Shown here piece after piece: positions 52,606 to 61,829 of a stretch of DNA of 64,000 bases. Origin of the DNA: Polaromonas sp. JS666 (GTDB lineage: Bacteria > Pseudomonadota > Gammaproteobacteria > Burkholderiales > Burkholderiaceae_C); NCBI RefSeq assembly GCF_900103405.1, contig NZ_FNHX01000005.1, positions 374,845 to 438,844 on the forward strand, read 5' to 3'. A program made the translations under genes and the position numbers. Every line of letters starts with the position of its first letter. Position 1 is the stretch's first letter. The notes beneath the pieces were generated by a model, which saw only the letters and a list, made by a program, of their open reading frames with translations, searched no databases and was not told the DNA's origin.

Positions 52606-52974
52606 TTGAGCCTGGACTACCTCCACTTCGACTACGCGGAAGGCGATGACGGCGCAGGCACGCTGGAGGCCATGGCCTCCACCTGGCCCGAGCAGGTGCC
52701 CGCCGTGCATGCCGAAGTCGTGCGGGTGCTGGCCTGGGCCCATGCGGAATTCCCGGGCCGGCGCGGCCCGCTGGAGGAAGGCTTTGACTGGGACTACAAC
52801 CTGCACGGCATGCGCGAGATGACGGCGCCCGAGGCGCTGCTGTACGACGAGGCGGCGGGGCGCCTGGCGGTGCAGCCCGGTGCGCCCGGCAAAGCCCGGC
52901 ACACGCTGACCCTGACGCTGAGCGGCAACGCCGGCTTTTGCGAGGCCTTCCGGCAACAGTTCGGCCTGGACTGA
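52606..52974 (+). CDS. Small conserved hypothetical protein
   Basis: A 122-residue cytoplasmic protein. It has 'LDYLHFDYAEGDDGAGTLEA', a Trp/Glu-rich middle ('FDWDYNLHGMREMTAPEA') and a strand-rich end ('HTLTLTLSGNAGFCEAFRQQ'). I recall similar short proteins across Burkholderiales, of unknown function. The start is TTG at 52606, 18 bases after the SDR stop. It may be translated from the SDR transcript. Confidence 0.72.
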   Translation: MSLDYLHFDYAEGDDGAGTLEAMASTWPEQVPAVHAEVVRVLAWAHAEFPGRRGPLEEGFDWDYNLHGMREMTAPEALLYDEAAGRLAVQPGAPGKARHTLTLTLSGNAGFCEAFRQQFGLD

Positions 52975-52989
52975 GCGCGATTCCTTTCA

Positions 52990-53003
52990 AGTTAGCGTTA
53001 ACA
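52990..53003. promoter_or_regulatory. Putative LacI-family operator O1 (autoregulation)
   Basis: AGTTAGCGTTAACA matches the perfect palindrome at 54092-54105 in 12 of 14 positions and lies 8-21 bases before the LacI-family start codon. Binding here would block transcription or translation initiation of the regulator gene. Confidence 0.65.
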
Positions 53004-53010
53004 TCCGGGC

Positions 53011-54054
53011 ATGAAATCCCCCTCTGAGACGCTGCGCAAGGCCAAGCGCGCCCCGCGCCCCGGAACCGGCGGCATCACCCTGAGCGATGTGGCCAGCCTG
53101 GCCGGCGTGTCGGCCATCACGGTGTCGCGTGCGCTCAACACGCCGGCGGCGGTCTCGCCCGAAACCCTGGAGCGCGTGCGCAGCGCGATTTCGCGCAGCG
53201 GCTATGTGCCCAACCTGGTGGCCGGCGGCCTGGCCTCCAACCGCAGCCGGCTGGTCGCGGCCCTGGTGCCCACCATTGCCGGCCCGGTGTTCCTGGAAAC
53301 CATACAGGCGCTGACCGATGCGCTGGCCGAGGCCGGCTGCCAGCTCATCCTGGGGCAAAGCGGCTACAGCGGCGCGCGAGAGGACGCACTGATAGACGCC
53401 ATCGTGGGCCGGCGGCCCGACGGCATCGTGCTGACCGGCATCATGCATTCACCCGAAGGCCGGCGCCGCCTGCTGGCCTCGGGCATTCCCATCGTCGAGA
53501 CCTGGGACATCACACCCACGCCCATCGATATGATCGTGGGGTTTTCGCAAGAAAAAGCCGGTGCCGAGGTGGCCGACTACCTGTACCGCAAGGGCTACCG
53601 CAGGCCGGCGCTGATCACCGCCGACGACCAGCGCGCCATGCTGCGGCGCTCGGGTTTCGAGCAACGCTTCGCGGCGCTGGGTGTGGCCGCGATTCCGGCC
53701 TGCATGGTGCCCGCGCCTTCCTCGCTGGCCAACGGCCGCTCCGGCTTCGCGCAGCTGTGGGCGCAGCATCCCGAAACCGACGTGGTGTTTTGCGGCTCGG
53801 ACGTGATCGCGCAGGGCGTGATCACCGAAATGCAGGCCATGGGCATGCATGTTCCGGGCGACGTGGCGGTTATGGGTTTTGGCGACATGCCTTTCGCGGC
53901 CCACACGCACCCGGCCCTCAGCACGGTGCGCATAGACGGCACCTCCATAGGCCGGCAGGCCGCGCGTTTTATCCTGGACCGCGTCGAGGGCCTGGACCCG
54001 GGCCCCAAGGTCAGGGACCTCGGGTTTTCCATAGTCGAAAGAGCCAGCGCCTGA
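53011..54054 (+). CDS. LacI-family transcriptional regulator (GntR/PurR-type ligand domain)
   Basis: A 347-residue regulator. HTH: 'LSDVASLAGVSAITVSRALN' with hinge 'SGYVPNLVAGGLASNRS'. Periplasmic-binding-like core: 'LVAALVPTIAGPVFLE', 'DGIVLTGIMH', 'VVFCGSDVIAQGV', 'VAVMGFGDMPFAAH'. The operator-like palindromes before this gene and before the next suggest that it represses both units and is released by a sugar acid. It controls the sugar-acid module that follows. Confidence 0.93.
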   Translation: MKSPSETLRKAKRAPRPGTGGITLSDVASLAGVSAITVSRALNTPAAVSPETLERVRSAISRSGYVPNLVAGGLASNRSRLVAALVPTIAGPVFLETIQALTDALAEAGCQLILGQSGYSGAREDALIDAIVGRRPDGIVLTGIMHSPEGRRRLLASGIPIVETWDITPTPIDMIVGFSQEKAGAEVADYLYRKGYRRPALITADDQRAMLRRSGFEQRFAALGVAAIPACMVPAPSSLANGRSGFAQLWAQHPETDVVFCGSDVIAQGVITEMQAMGMHVPGDVAVMGFGDMPFAAHTHPALSTVRIDGTSIGRQAARFILDRVEGLDPGPKVRDLGFSIVERASA

Positions 54055-54091
54055 CTTGACGGGCCTGGTTTTGCTCTTTAACATCCTGATT

Positions 54092-54105
54092 TGTTAGCGC
54101 TAACA
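54092..54105. promoter_or_regulatory. Putative LacI-family operator O2 upstream of the sugar-acid operon
   Basis: TGTTAGCGCTAACA is a perfect 14-bp palindrome with a central CG, the usual form of LacI/GntR operators. It is 77-90 bases upstream of the Bug gene start. A weaker copy lies before the regulator gene. Confidence 0.75.
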
Positions 54106-54181
54106 TAAGCGCAGGAATCACAACCTCGCAACCAGCCGGAGGGCTGGGCGCGGTCAACGACCCCCATCAGGAGACATCAGG

Positions 54182-55195
54182 ATGAGCACTCACTTCACGC
54201 GCCGCAAGGCGCTGGGCAGCCTTGGCGGCCTGGGCCTTACGGCACTTGCCGCGTCGCCGCTGCGCGCGCTGGCCGCCGACATCGCCACGCCGGGCTGGCC
54301 CACCAAGCCGATTTCGTATGTCGTGCCCTTCACGCCGGGCGGCTCCACCGACGTCATAGGCCGCACCCTGTCGCAAAAACTCTCGGACACCCTGGGCCAG
54401 CCGGTGGTAGTCGACAACAAACCCGGCGCGGCCGGCGCCGTGGGCGCGGGTTATGTCGCCAAGGCCAAGGCCGACGGCTACACGCTGCTGGGCGGCACCA
54501 TCAGCACCCACGCCATCAATGCCAGCCTCTATAAAAACCTGCCCTACGACCCGGTGAAGGATTTCGAGCCGGTCTCGCTGGTGGCCATGCTGCCCAATGT
54601 GCTCATCGTCAACCCGGCGCTGGGCCTCAATTCGGTGGCCGACCTGGTGGCGCTGCTCAAGCGCGACCCGTCCAAGCGTTATTTCGCCTCTTCGGGCGCG
54701 GGCACCTCCACGCACCTGGCGGGTGAGATGTTCGCCGAGCTGATAGGTGTGCCGCTCTCGCACGTGGCCTACAAGGGCACGCCGCCCGCCATGATGGACG
54801 TGGTGGCCGGCCAGGTGCCTTTTATGTTCGACCAGATGACGGCCGCCGTCTCGCTGGTGCAGGCCGGCAAGCTCAAGCTGCTGGCCGTCACCACGGCCAA
54901 GCGCATCGCGTTGGCGCCAGAGCTGCCGACCATGATGGAGTCGGGCATCGCGAAATTCGAGATGTCCTCCTGGCAGGCGGTGTACGCGCCCAAGGGCACG
55001 CCGCGGCCCATCGTGCAGCGCCTCAATGCCGAGATCACCAAGATCCTGAAGACGCCCGACGTGGTCGCCAAGCTGCACGACCAGCTGGGCATGGAAATCG
55101 TCGCGAGCTCGCCCGACGAACTCGCCGCCCACATGAAAAGCGAAATCGCGCGCTGGGCCGAACTGGTCAAAAAATCCGGAGCCACGGCAAGCTGA
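54182..55195 (+). CDS. Orphan Bug/TctC-family receptor protein
   Basis: A 337-residue exported receptor. The N-terminus has a twin-arginine motif ('TRRKALGSLGGLGLTAL'), unlike the Sec-type tctC at 45199. Bug motifs: 'WPTKPISYVVPFTPGGSTD', 'GQPVVVDNKPGAAG', 'SGAGTSTHLAGEMF', 'ELPTMMESG'. No TctA/TctB subunits accompany it here, so it may use tctBA elsewhere or serve as a sensor. It is the first gene after O2 and 3 bases before the dehydratase gene. Confidence 0.92.
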   Translation: MSTHFTRRKALGSLGGLGLTALAASPLRALAADIATPGWPTKPISYVVPFTPGGSTDVIGRTLSQKLSDTLGQPVVVDNKPGAAGAVGAGYVAKAKADGYTLLGGTISTHAINASLYKNLPYDPVKDFEPVSLVAMLPNVLIVNPALGLNSVADLVALLKRDPSKRYFASSGAGTSTHLAGEMFAELIGVPLSHVAYKGTPPAMMDVVAGQVPFMFDQMTAAVSLVQAGKLKLLAVTTAKRIALAPELPTMMESGIAKFEMSSWQAVYAPKGTPRPIVQRLNAEITKILKTPDVVAKLHDQLGMEIVASSPDELAAHMKSEIARWAELVKKSGATAS

Positions 55196-55198
55196 CCC

Positions 55199-56479
55199 AT
55201 GAGAAACAAAGACATCCGCATCACGCACGCCCGCATCACGCCCATCGCCTTTCGCGACGGGCCGCTGCTCAACGCCAGCGGCATCCACGAGCCCTGGGCC
55301 CTGCGCAGCATCATCGAACTTGAGACCTCCGACGGCCGCCTCGGCATTGCCGAAACCTATGGCGACGCACCCATGCTGCTGGCGCTGGAGCAGGCGCGCG
55401 CGCTGGCCGTGGGCCTGTCGCCCTTTGACCTTAACGTGATGGAGCAGCGCGTGCGCGCCAGCATCAAGCCGGGGCAGGGCGGCGGCGTGCAGTTTGAGCT
55501 CGCCCCGGGCTCGCACACCGCCAAGAATGCCGAGAAGGTGATCAGCGCGCTCGAAGTCGCGATGCTGGACCTGCAGGGCCAGCTGCTGAACCTGCCGATC
55601 TGCGACCTGCTGGGCGGCGCGGTGCGCGACACCGTGCCCTACAGCGCCTACCTGTTCTACAAATACGCCGAACACGTGGACAAACCCTATGCCCCCGACG
55701 CCTGGGGCGAGGCCGTGACGCCCGAGCAACTCGTCAGGCAGGCCCAGGCCATGGTGGGCCAGTACGGTTTTAAAAGCATCAAGCTCAAGGGCGGTGTGTT
55801 CACGCCCGCGGAAGAAATCGCCGGCATCAAGGCCTTGCGCAAGGCCTTCCCCACGCACCCGCTGCGCCTGGACCCGAATGCCAACTGGTCGCTGCAGACC
55901 AGCATAGACGCCGCGCCCGAGCTGGACGAGCTGCTCGAGTATTACGAAGACCCGACGCCCGGCCTGGAAGGCATGGCTGAACTCGGCAAACACTGCCGCA
56001 GCCCGCTGGCCACCAATATGGTGGTCACCACCATGGACGAGTTCCGCCGCAATGCTTCGCTGGGCGCGGTGAAGATCCTGCTGTCGGACCACCACTACTG
56101 GGGCGGCCTGCGCGCCACGGCCTCGCTGGCGCGCATGTGCGAGGTCTTCGGCATGGGCATGTCCATGCACTCGAACTCGCACCTGGGCATCAGCCTGATG
56201 GCCATGACGCATGCGGCGGCGGCCATTCCCAACCTCACCTATGCCTGCGATACGCACTACCCCTGGCAGGAGGAAGAAGTCATCAAGGGCGGCCGCATCA
56301 AATTTGAGCAGGGCGCTGTCAGGGTGCCGACAGCAGCAGGCCTGGGCGTGGAACTCGACCCGGCCAAACTGGTCGAACTGCACCAGCAGTATCTGGCTTG
56401 CGGCATACGCAATCGCAACGACCTGGCGCAGATGCGCAAGTACCAGCCGGGGTTTTCCGGCACCAGCCCGCGTTTTTAA
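55199..56479 (+). CDS. Glucarate dehydratase-like enolase-superfamily enzyme
   Basis: A 426-residue enzyme. Active-site pattern: K195-x-K197 ('SIKLKGG'), metal ligands D225 and N227 ('DPNAN'), E250 ('YYEDP'), N273, and the dyad D297/H324 ('LSDHHYWGG', 'HSNSHLG'). This set is that of GlucD (glucarate/idarate dehydratase) of the mandelate racemase group, acting in the cytoplasm to give 5-keto-4-deoxy-glucarate. The exact acid cannot be told apart from galactarate or similar. First ATG, 3 bases after the Bug gene. Confidence 0.88.
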   Translation: MRNKDIRITHARITPIAFRDGPLLNASGIHEPWALRSIIELETSDGRLGIAETYGDAPMLLALEQARALAVGLSPFDLNVMEQRVRASIKPGQGGGVQFELAPGSHTAKNAEKVISALEVAMLDLQGQLLNLPICDLLGGAVRDTVPYSAYLFYKYAEHVDKPYAPDAWGEAVTPEQLVRQAQAMVGQYGFKSIKLKGGVFTPAEEIAGIKALRKAFPTHPLRLDPNANWSLQTSIDAAPELDELLEYYEDPTPGLEGMAELGKHCRSPLATNMVVTTMDEFRRNASLGAVKILLSDHHYWGGLRATASLARMCEVFGMGMSMHSNSHLGISLMAMTHAAAAIPNLTYACDTHYPWQEEEVIKGGRIKFEQGAVRVPTAAGLGVELDPAKLVELHQQYLACGIRNRNDLAQMRKYQPGFSGTSPRF

Positions 56480-56536
56480 GAGGCCGCCACGAGCCTCGTA
56501 TTTTCAGTCCACAGCAACAACGAAGGAGACAAGACC

Positions 56537-57709
56537 ATGACGAAGTTCAAACATTTGATGTCCCGCCTGGGAGGGGGCCTGCGGGCCGCCGGTATGCTGG
56601 CCGCGCTCGCGGGCGCGGCCCATGCGGAGCCCGTGACGCTCAACGTCGTTGACGTGGCCGGCAACCTGGCGCTCACGCAGGAGGCGCTGGAAAGTTTCGC
56701 GGCGAAAAACCCCAGCCTGGTCTCGCGCATCACCTTCACCAAGGCGCCCGCGCCCGAGCTGCCCGGAAAAATCCGCGCCATGCAGGCGGCAGGCCGCACC
56801 GACATCGACCTGGTGCTGACCGGCACCGACGCGCTGGCCGCCGGCATGGCGCTCAACCTCTGGGAGCCCATGCTGCCGGCGCATGCCGCCAAGTTTCCCA
56901 ACCTGATGGACAACTACCTGCCCAGCGCCCGCAAGATGCAGGACCTGGCCAACGGCCAGGCCGTCATGGTGACTTATATGCCCGCGGGCCCGCTGCTTGA
57001 ATACAACCCCGACAAGGTCAAGGCACCGCCCAAGACGCCGGCCGAGCTGCTGGCCTGGTGCAAGGCCAACCCCAACAAGCTGATTTACGCGCGTCCCGCC
57101 AACTCGGGCCCGGGCCGCACCTTTTTGATGGGCCTGCCCTACCTGCTGGGCGACAAGGACCCCAAGGAACCGCTGGCCGGCTGGGACAAGACCTGGGCTT
57201 ACCTCAAGGAGCTCAACAGCTGCATCGAGTACTACCCCACGGGCACCGGCGCCGTGATGAAGGAGCTCGGCGAAGGCTCGCGCGACATGACGGTCACCGT
57301 GACCGGCTGGGACATCAACCCACGCGCGCTGGGTGTGGTGCCCAAGCAGTTCAAGGTGGCGGCGCTCAATGGCTTCACCTGGGTCAACGACGCCCACTAC
57401 ATGGCCGTGCCCAAGGGCTTGCCGCCGGCGCGCCAGGCGGCCGTGATGGAACTGATGGCCTATCTGCTCAAGCCCGAGCAGCAGGCCCTGACTTATGACT
57501 CCGGCTACTTCTACCCCGGCCCGGCTGTGAAAAACGTGCCGCTGAGCGCGGCGCCACAAAAGAGCCAGGACATCATCAAGGAATACGGCCGCCCCGAGTA
57601 CGCCGACTGGATCGCCAAGCAGCCGCATACCCAGCCGCTGGATGACAAGGCCATGGTTGCCGCTTTCAAGAAGTGGGATCAGGAAATCGGCTCCGGTAAG
57701 GGCAAGTAA
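56537..57709 (+). CDS. ABC transporter extracellular solute-binding protein
   Basis: A 390-residue periplasmic protein with signal peptide ('GLRAAGMLAALAGAAHAEP'). Mature part has the type 2 binding-protein fold ('VVDVAGNLALTQEALESFAA', 'GWDINPRALGVVPKQF', 'AALNGFTWVNDAHYMAV'). AAGGAG before the ATG is strong. It is the third gene of the LacI-linked operon, likely binding a sugar acid or related compound. A palindromic repeat begins immediately after its stop codon. Confidence 0.9.
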   Translation: MTKFKHLMSRLGGGLRAAGMLAALAGAAHAEPVTLNVVDVAGNLALTQEALESFAAKNPSLVSRITFTKAPAPELPGKIRAMQAAGRTDIDLVLTGTDALAAGMALNLWEPMLPAHAAKFPNLMDNYLPSARKMQDLANGQAVMVTYMPAGPLLEYNPDKVKAPPKTPAELLAWCKANPNKLIYARPANSGPGRTFLMGLPYLLGDKDPKEPLAGWDKTWAYLKELNSCIEYYPTGTGAVMKELGEGSRDMTVTVTGWDINPRALGVVPKQFKVAALNGFTWVNDAHYMAVPKGLPPARQAAVMELMAYLLKPEQQALTYDSGYFYPGPAVKNVPLSAAPQKSQDIIKEYGRPEYADWIAKQPHTQPLDDKAMVAAFKKWDQEIGSGKGK

Positions 57710-57818
57710 GAGTCGCTCAAAAACCCTCCTGGCGTTGTTGCGCCGCCTTGCCGTGCTGGTGCACTGTCTGCGGCGGCGCGCCTAGCCAGGACCGCTTCGC
57801 TGGGTTTGTGAGCAACTC
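57710..57818. repeat. Palindromic repeat (second family), directly 3' of a binding-protein gene
   Basis: Outer inverted repeat of 17 bases with two mismatches (57710-57726 with 57802-57818) and an inner perfect 8-bp stem GCGCCGCC/GGCGGCGC (57740-57747 and 57772-57779). It starts at the base after the binding-protein stop codon and ends 46 bases before the ATPase start. It differs in sequence from the A/B/C repeat family but resembles dispersed palindromes of Comamonadaceae genomes. Confidence 0.75.
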
Positions 57819-57864
57819 TCAATAACAAGAGCGCCCGCGCCGCGGGCCAAAAAAGGTTTTTGAC

Positions 57865-58962
57865 ATGGTGATGCCAAACACCGCGGGACGGCCCGTGGAA
57901 AAAAACGAGTTCAAGCAGCTGCGCCTGGAGGGGGTGAGCCGCCAGTTCGGCGGGGCCAATGCGCTGGACCAGCTGTCCTTGACCATAGAGCGCGGTGAAT
58001 TCATCGCGCTGCTGGGGCCCTCGGGCTGCGGCAAGTCCACCGCGCTCAACTGCATGGCGGGCCTGCTGCCGCTGTCGGGCGGCAGCATCTGGCTGGACCA
58101 GCAGCGCATAGATACGCTGCCGCCGGAAAAACGCGGCTTCGGCATGGTGTTCCAGAACTACGCGCTGTTCCCCCACCTCACGGTCAGCCGCAATGTGGGC
58201 TTCGGCCTGAAGATGCGCGGCGTGCCGGCGGCCGAGATCGACAAACGTGTGGCCGCGGCGCTGGACACGGTGCAGCTGCAAGGCCATGCGGACAAGCTGC
58301 CCGGCCAGCTTTCGGGCGGCCAGCAGCAGCGCGTGGCGATTGCGCGCGCCATCGTCATCGAGCCGCCGCTGATCCTGATGGACGAGCCGCTGTCCAACCT
58401 GGACGCCAAGCTGCGCATTGAAATGCGTTCGGAGATACGCCGCATACACCGCGCCCAGGGCTGCTCCACCGTCTATGTGACACACGACCAGGACGAGGCG
58501 CTGGCCATGGCCGACCGCGTGGTGGTGATGAAGCTCGGTGTGGTGCAGCAGGTCGGAACGCCGCAGGAAGTGTTCGCGCGGCCGGCCACGCTGGACGTGG
58601 CGCGTTTTATGGGCTACCGCAATGTGCTGCCGGCCCGGGTGCTGCGTTCCGATGGCGCCAGCGTCACGGTCGAAGGCGCGGGCGGTGTGCGCCTGGCGGG
58701 CACGGCCATGCAAGCCCTGGCCGCGGGCGTCAGCGTGATGGTGGCCGTGCGGCCCGACGAGATCGCGATTGCCGAAGGCGAACATGCTTTCCCCGGCACG
58801 GTGGAAACCGCGGAATACGGCGGCCGCGAATGGCTGCTGCAGGTCAGGACGGCTTTTGAGGACCTGCTCTATGTGCGCTCTTCGCGCGCCGTCACGCCGG
58901 GTGACAGCGTGATGCTGGCCGCGGCGCCGGATCGGGTGCTGGTCTATGCGGGGGAGTCCTGA
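57865..58962 (+). CDS. ABC transporter ATP-binding protein
   Basis: A 365-residue ATPase: Walker A 'GPSGCGKST', '[13 protein letters not shown]', signature '[15 protein letters not shown]', Walker B '[13 protein letters not shown]', '[16 protein letters not shown]', and a C-terminal OB/TOBE domain. Typical of CUT1-type (MalK/UgpC/PotA-like) importers. It belongs to the LacI-linked operon; the permease start at 58964 follows its stop by one base. Confidence 0.94.
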   Translation: MVMPNTAGRPVEKNEFKQLRLEGVSRQFGGANALDQLSLTIERGEFIALLGPSGCGKSTALNCMAGLLPLSGGSIWLDQQRIDTLPPEKRGFGMVFQNYALFPHLTVSRNVGFGLKMRGVPAAEIDKRVAAALDTVQLQGHADKLPGQLSGGQQQRVAIARAIVIEPPLILMDEPLSNLDAKLRIEMRSEIRRIHRAQGCSTVYVTHDQDEALAMADRVVVMKLGVVQQVGTPQEVFARPATLDVARFMGYRNVLPARVLRSDGASVTVEGAGGVRLAGTAMQALAAGVSVMVAVRPDEIAIAEGEHAFPGTVETAEYGGREWLLQVRTAFEDLLYVRSSRAVTPGDSVMLAAAPDRVLVYAGES

Positions 58963-58963
58963 G

Positions 58964-59854
58964 ATGGCCGGGCTCGCCACGCCGGCATCTGCCGCCCCTC
59001 ATGCGCGGCCGCCGCTGGACCCGGCCGTGATGCTGGTCGCGCCTGCGGCTGCGGTGATGGTCATGTTTTTTGTCTACCCCTTTGCCTACGGCCTGCTGCT
59101 GTCCTTCCAGCCGGCGCAGGGCGGGGTGCTGCAGAACTACATCCACTTTTTCCAGACACGCGACCTGTGGCAGACCATTGGTAACACCCTGCAGCTGGCG
59201 CTGCCGGCCACGCTCATCAACGTCGGCTTCGCGCTGGCGATTGCCTATGCCACGCGCGTCAAAAGCCCTTACCAGCGCCTGCTGTCCACCTTGCTGGTGG
59301 TGCCGCTGACCCTGGGCACGGTGCTGATTGCCGAAGGCATGCTGACCTACTTCGGCCCGCGCGGCTGGCTGGCGCAGGCGCTGCACTGGCTGAACCTGTA
59401 TGAAGGCTCGATACGCCTGACGCACAACTACTGGGGTGTGCTGATCTCGCTGGTCATCACCGGTTTCCCGTTTGCCTACCTGCTGATCCTGTCTTACATC
59501 ACCGGCATAGACCCGGCGCTGCCGCGCGCCGCGGCCACGCTGGGTGCCGACGGCTGGAACCGCTTTCGCTACATCTATTTGCCGCTGCTCACGCCGGGCC
59601 TGGTCATGGCCTTCTGCCTGAGTTTTGTGCAGGCCTTTTCGGTCTTCCCGTCGGCGGTGCTGCTGGGCTCACCGGCCGGCACCACGCGCGTGATTGCGAT
59701 TGCGGCCTATGAAGCGGCTTTTGAGCAGTACGACTACTCGCTGGCCTCGGCCGTCGCCATGATCATGGGCCTGGCCCAGCTGGCCATCGTCGCCGCCGCG
59801 CTGGGCCTGCGCCGGCTGTTCTACCGCGGCCCGGTCACCGGAGGCAAGGGATGA
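58964..59854 (+). CDS. ABC transporter permease (first)
   Basis: A 296-residue permease: helix 1 'LVAPAAAVMVMFFVYPFAY', EAA-type loop 'LPRAAATLGADGWNRFRYI', and later 'SLVITGFPFAYLLILSYIT'. ATG at 58964 chosen; an earlier start is inside the ATPase end. The next permease start overlaps its stop by 4 bases (ATGA). Confidence 0.92.
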   Translation: MAGLATPASAAPHARPPLDPAVMLVAPAAAVMVMFFVYPFAYGLLLSFQPAQGGVLQNYIHFFQTRDLWQTIGNTLQLALPATLINVGFALAIAYATRVKSPYQRLLSTLLVVPLTLGTVLIAEGMLTYFGPRGWLAQALHWLNLYEGSIRLTHNYWGVLISLVITGFPFAYLLILSYITGIDPALPRAAATLGADGWNRFRYIYLPLLTPGLVMAFCLSFVQAFSVFPSAVLLGSPAGTTRVIAIAAYEAAFEQYDYSLASAVAMIMGLAQLAIVAAALGLRRLFYRGPVTGGKG

Positions 59855-60711
59855 GCGCCGCGGCACAACACCATGCCCATCCGCTGCGCGACCGTGCCTG
59901 GCGCGCGCTGGTCTGGGGCGTCATTGCTTTTTTCCTGGTCAATGTCGGCCTGCTGATTCTCGCGGTCGCGACCAACTCGGTGGCTACGCGCTGGCTGGGC
60001 ACCTGGCTGCCCGAGGCCTACACCACGGCCTGGTATGTGTCGGCCTGGAAGGAGTTTCAGCTCAGCCATGTGCTGGTGGTCACCGTGGTGGTGGTGTTCT
60101 CGGTGGTCTTTTTATCGCTGCTGATCGGCGTGCCCGCCGCCTACACGCTGGCGCGCAAGGACTTTCGCGGCAAGAAGCTGCTCACGCTGCTGTTTTTGCT
60201 GCCGCTCATGGTGCCGCCCATCACCTACGGCATTCCGCTGGCCACGGTGATGTACCAGCTGCACCTGGCCGGTACCTTGCCGGGCGTGATCATCGCCAAC
60301 ATGATCCCGGCCCTGCCGTTCGTGATCCTGGTGATGACGCCCTTCGTCGAGCAGGTGGACACCAACATCGAATCGGCCGCCCGCGTCTTCGGCGCCAACA
60401 CGCGGCAGATGTTTCTTTACACCCTGGTGCCGCTGCTGGCGCCCGGCGTGCTGGCAGCCGGCCTGCTGGTGCTGGTGCGCACGGTGGCCATGTTTGAGCT
60501 GACCTTTCTGGTGGCCGGCCCCGACACCCAGACCCTGGTGGTCGCGCTGTATTACGCGGTCTTCGCCGCGGGCGTGCGCGCCGGCCAGTCGGTGGATGCC
60601 ATGGCCATGATTTACATGGCGATCACGGTGCTGTGGCTGCTGATCGCGCTGCGTTTTGTCAACCCGACGCAGCTGGTCAGCCGCGTCAAGGAGCATCCGG
60701 TCAAGGGCTGA
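59851..60711 (+). CDS. ABC transporter permease (second)
   Basis: A 286-residue permease: helix 1 'ALVWGVIAFFLVNVGLLIL', 'LLTLLFLLPLMVPPITYGI', EAA loop 'IESAARVFGANTRQMFLYT'. The last gene of the operon, with a strong terminator 36 bases later. Together with the preceding permease and the ATPase it completes a type I importer. Confidence 0.92.
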   Translation: MSAAAQHHAHPLRDRAWRALVWGVIAFFLVNVGLLILAVATNSVATRWLGTWLPEAYTTAWYVSAWKEFQLSHVLVVTVVVVFSVVFLSLLIGVPAAYTLARKDFRGKKLLTLLFLLPLMVPPITYGIPLATVMYQLHLAGTLPGVIIANMIPALPFVILVMTPFVEQVDTNIESAARVFGANTRQMFLYTLVPLLAPGVLAAGLLVLVRTVAMFELTFLVAGPDTQTLVVALYYAVFAAGVRAGQSVDAMAMIYMAITVLWLLIALRFVNPTQLVSRVKEHPVKG

Positions 60712-60747
60712 GCACGGCAGTCAAAAGTTTCCGTTGGTGGAAATTGG

Positions 60748-60787
60748 GCACGGAGAGCCGCACGGGCGGCTCCCCGTGCTTTTTTTT
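60748..60787 (+). terminator. Rho-independent terminator after the sugar-acid operon
   Basis: GCACGG (60748-60753) and GAGCCGC (60755-60761) pair with GCGGCTC (60766-60772) and CCGTGC (60774-60779), separated by one A/C mismatch, loop ACGG, then eight Ts (60780-60787). A very strong stem, ending the LacI-linked operon, and convergent with the EamA gene. Confidence 0.85.
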
Positions 60788-60798
60788 GCCACAACTGC

Positions 60799-61698
60799 TC
60801 AGCGCCGCGACGACACCACAATGCCGCCCACGATCAGCACAAAGGCCAGCGCGTGGTAAAGGTGCGGCAGCTCGCCGAGGAAGGCGGCCGAGAGCAGGGC
60901 GGCGAACAGCGGCGTGAGGTTGGAAAAGAATCCCGCGATGGCCGGCCCCACGCGCTGCACGCCCATGCCCCAGCAGCGGTAGGCGATCACCGCGGGCCCG
61001 ACGGCCACATACAGCAGGGCCGCGGCCAGCGGCCAGCCCCAGGCGATGTGGGCGTCGGTCAGCGCCCATTCGCCGGCGGCGAAAGCGCCCGACCAGCCCA
61101 GGCCGAACACAATTTGCGCCATCAGGAAGGCCGCCCAGTCGCCGCGAATCTCTTTGGGCTCCCTGGGTTGTGACAGCAGCCAGCTGTAAAACGCCCAGGC
61201 CAGCGTGGCCAGCAGCACATAGAGGTCGCCGGGCACCAGCTGCACCTGCATCAACAATTCCCATTGGCCGCGCGAGAGCACCACCAGCACGCCGGCAATC
61301 GACAGCACGGCGCCCAGCACCTGCCGCCGCGACACGGCCTGGCCGAAGCACAGCGCGCCCACCACCAGCATCCAGATGGGCACGCTGGAGGCCACCAGCG
61401 TGACGTTGAGCGGCGTCGAGGTCTTGAGCGCCAGGTATTGCAGCGCGTTGTAGCAGCCCACGCCCAGCAGGCCCAGCACGGCGAAGCGTTTCCAGTGGGG
61501 CCACAGGCGGCTGCCGGGTTTGAGCAGGCGCCAGGCCAGCGGCAGCAGGATCACAAAGGCCAGGGCCCAGCGCAGGAAGTTGAGCGTCATGGGCGGCACC
61601 AGGCCGGTGACCAGGCGGCCCACCACGGCATTGCCGGCCCAGAGCATGGGGGGAAGCACCAGCAGCGAAGCGGTGGCGGGAGTCAGGCGCTGGGTCAT
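60799..61698 (-). CDS. EamA/DMT-family transporter
   Basis: A 299-residue carrier with ten helices in two EamA halves ('LPPMLWAGNAVVGRLVTGLV', 'LNFLRWALAFVILLPLAWRL' in the first; 'PGDLYVLLATLAWAFYSWLL' in the second). ATG at 61698. Convergent with the sugar-acid operon and divergent from the quinone oxidoreductase. Substrate unknown. Confidence 0.92.
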   Translation of the reverse strand: MTQRLTPATASLLVLPPMLWAGNAVVGRLVTGLVPPMTLNFLRWALAFVILLPLAWRLLKPGSRLWPHWKRFAVLGLLGVGCYNALQYLALKTSTPLNVTLVASSVPIWMLVVGALCFGQAVSRRQVLGAVLSIAGVLVVLSRGQWELLMQVQLVPGDLYVLLATLAWAFYSWLLSQPREPKEIRGDWAAFLMAQIVFGLGWSGAFAAGEWALTDAHIAWGWPLAAALLYVAVGPAVIAYRCWGMGVQRVGPAIAGFFSNLTPLFAALLSAAFLGELPHLYHALAFVLIVGGIVVSSRR

Positions 61699-61829
61699 GC
61701 GGGGACTTTAGCAAGCGCCGGTGTTTTTCGCCGGAGGGGCGTGAATAGGCTCCGGCGCCTGCGGCCCATTTCGATTCGTGGCACCATGGCAGCCACGTTT
61801 TTATTTCCCCTCTCTGCAAGGAACACCCC

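Noticed and set aside
54167..56383. Very long minus-strand open frame (738 codons) opposite the Bug and dehydratase genes
   Set aside because: It is a mirror of strongly supported plus-strand genes; the translation is His/Gly/Arg/Gln-rich and low in complexity, as expected from antisense reading of GC-rich codons.
56480..56497. GAGGC...GCCTC hairpin after the dehydratase gene as a terminator
   Set aside because: Five-bp stem and weak T run; the next gene has no separate promoter that I can see.
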